From Chloroflexota bacterium (GTDB lineage Bacteria; Chloroflexota; Anaerolineae; Anaerolineales; Villigracilaceae): a stretch of 5,694 nucleotides of DNA. Shown here piece after piece: positions 5,665-5,694 of this stretch. Where the stretch lies: positions 1 through 5,694 of the forward strand of contig JAMDBC010000062.1 of the NCBI GenBank assembly GCA_023484185.1, in the 5' to 3' direction. The number at the start of each line of letters is the position of its first letter. The first letter of the stretch is position 1. A program made the position numbers and the translations under genes. Below the pieces are notes generated by a model. It was not told the DNA's origin. It saw nothing but the letters and a program-made list of their open reading frames with translations, and searched no databases.

Positions 5665-5694
5665 ATCGCGCAGTAGACATCATTATTAAGAAAC

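Overview
The window looks like a fragment of a Chloroflexota (probably Anaerolineae-type) chromosome, perhaps from a metagenome contig. The main clue is an 825-residue protein with TPR repeats at both ends and an acidic, Pro/Ala-rich middle carrying many short 'PDWL'-like tryptophan motifs. I associate that style of protein with Anaerolineae, but this is from memory and unverified. The other identifiable genes are housekeeping-type and do not fix the taxonomy. No mobile element, CRISPR array, tRNA or rRNA was seen.

Layout. Positions 1-228 (+) hold the C-terminal 75 codons of an unrecognised gene that begins outside the window. Positions 229-341 are an AT-rich spacer with a plausible promoter, a 10-bp-phased direct repeat and a good ribosome binding site. 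Positions 342-1664 (+) encode a 12-helix major facilitator transporter resembling the SLC45/sugar-cation symporter group. Positions 1665-1827 are the spacer between convergent genes; it holds a strong intrinsic terminator flanked by inverted copies of an AATTCGTG-type repeat. The rest is on the minus strand, read from high to low coordinates: a pyrimidine-nucleoside phosphorylase missing its N-terminal ~169 residues (4876-5664), the TPR/tryptophan-motif protein (2336-4813), and nucleoside diphosphate kinase (1828-2280, starting at GTG).

How the genes relate. The three minus-strand genes are closely spaced (62 and 55 nt gaps) and may be one transcription unit. The phosphorylase salvages pyrimidine nucleosides and Ndk makes (d)NTPs, so the flanking genes share a nucleotide-metabolism theme. 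The role of the TPR protein between them is unknown. A perfect 12-bp palindrome with a T-rich tail lies between the TPR gene and ndk and could attenuate or process the transcript. The transporter is transcribed convergently and is probably independent.

Most unusual points: (1) the array of about 14 tryptophan/aromatic motifs between two TPR domains; (2) the phosphorylase reading frame, which breaks at three consecutive stop codons within 20 bases of the window end, just where family homology should continue; (3) the palindrome, which falsely extends the ndk reading frame; (4) the repeat-flanked terminator. I found no clearly new multi-gene system. The TPR/tryptophan-motif protein is the best candidate for undescribed biology.
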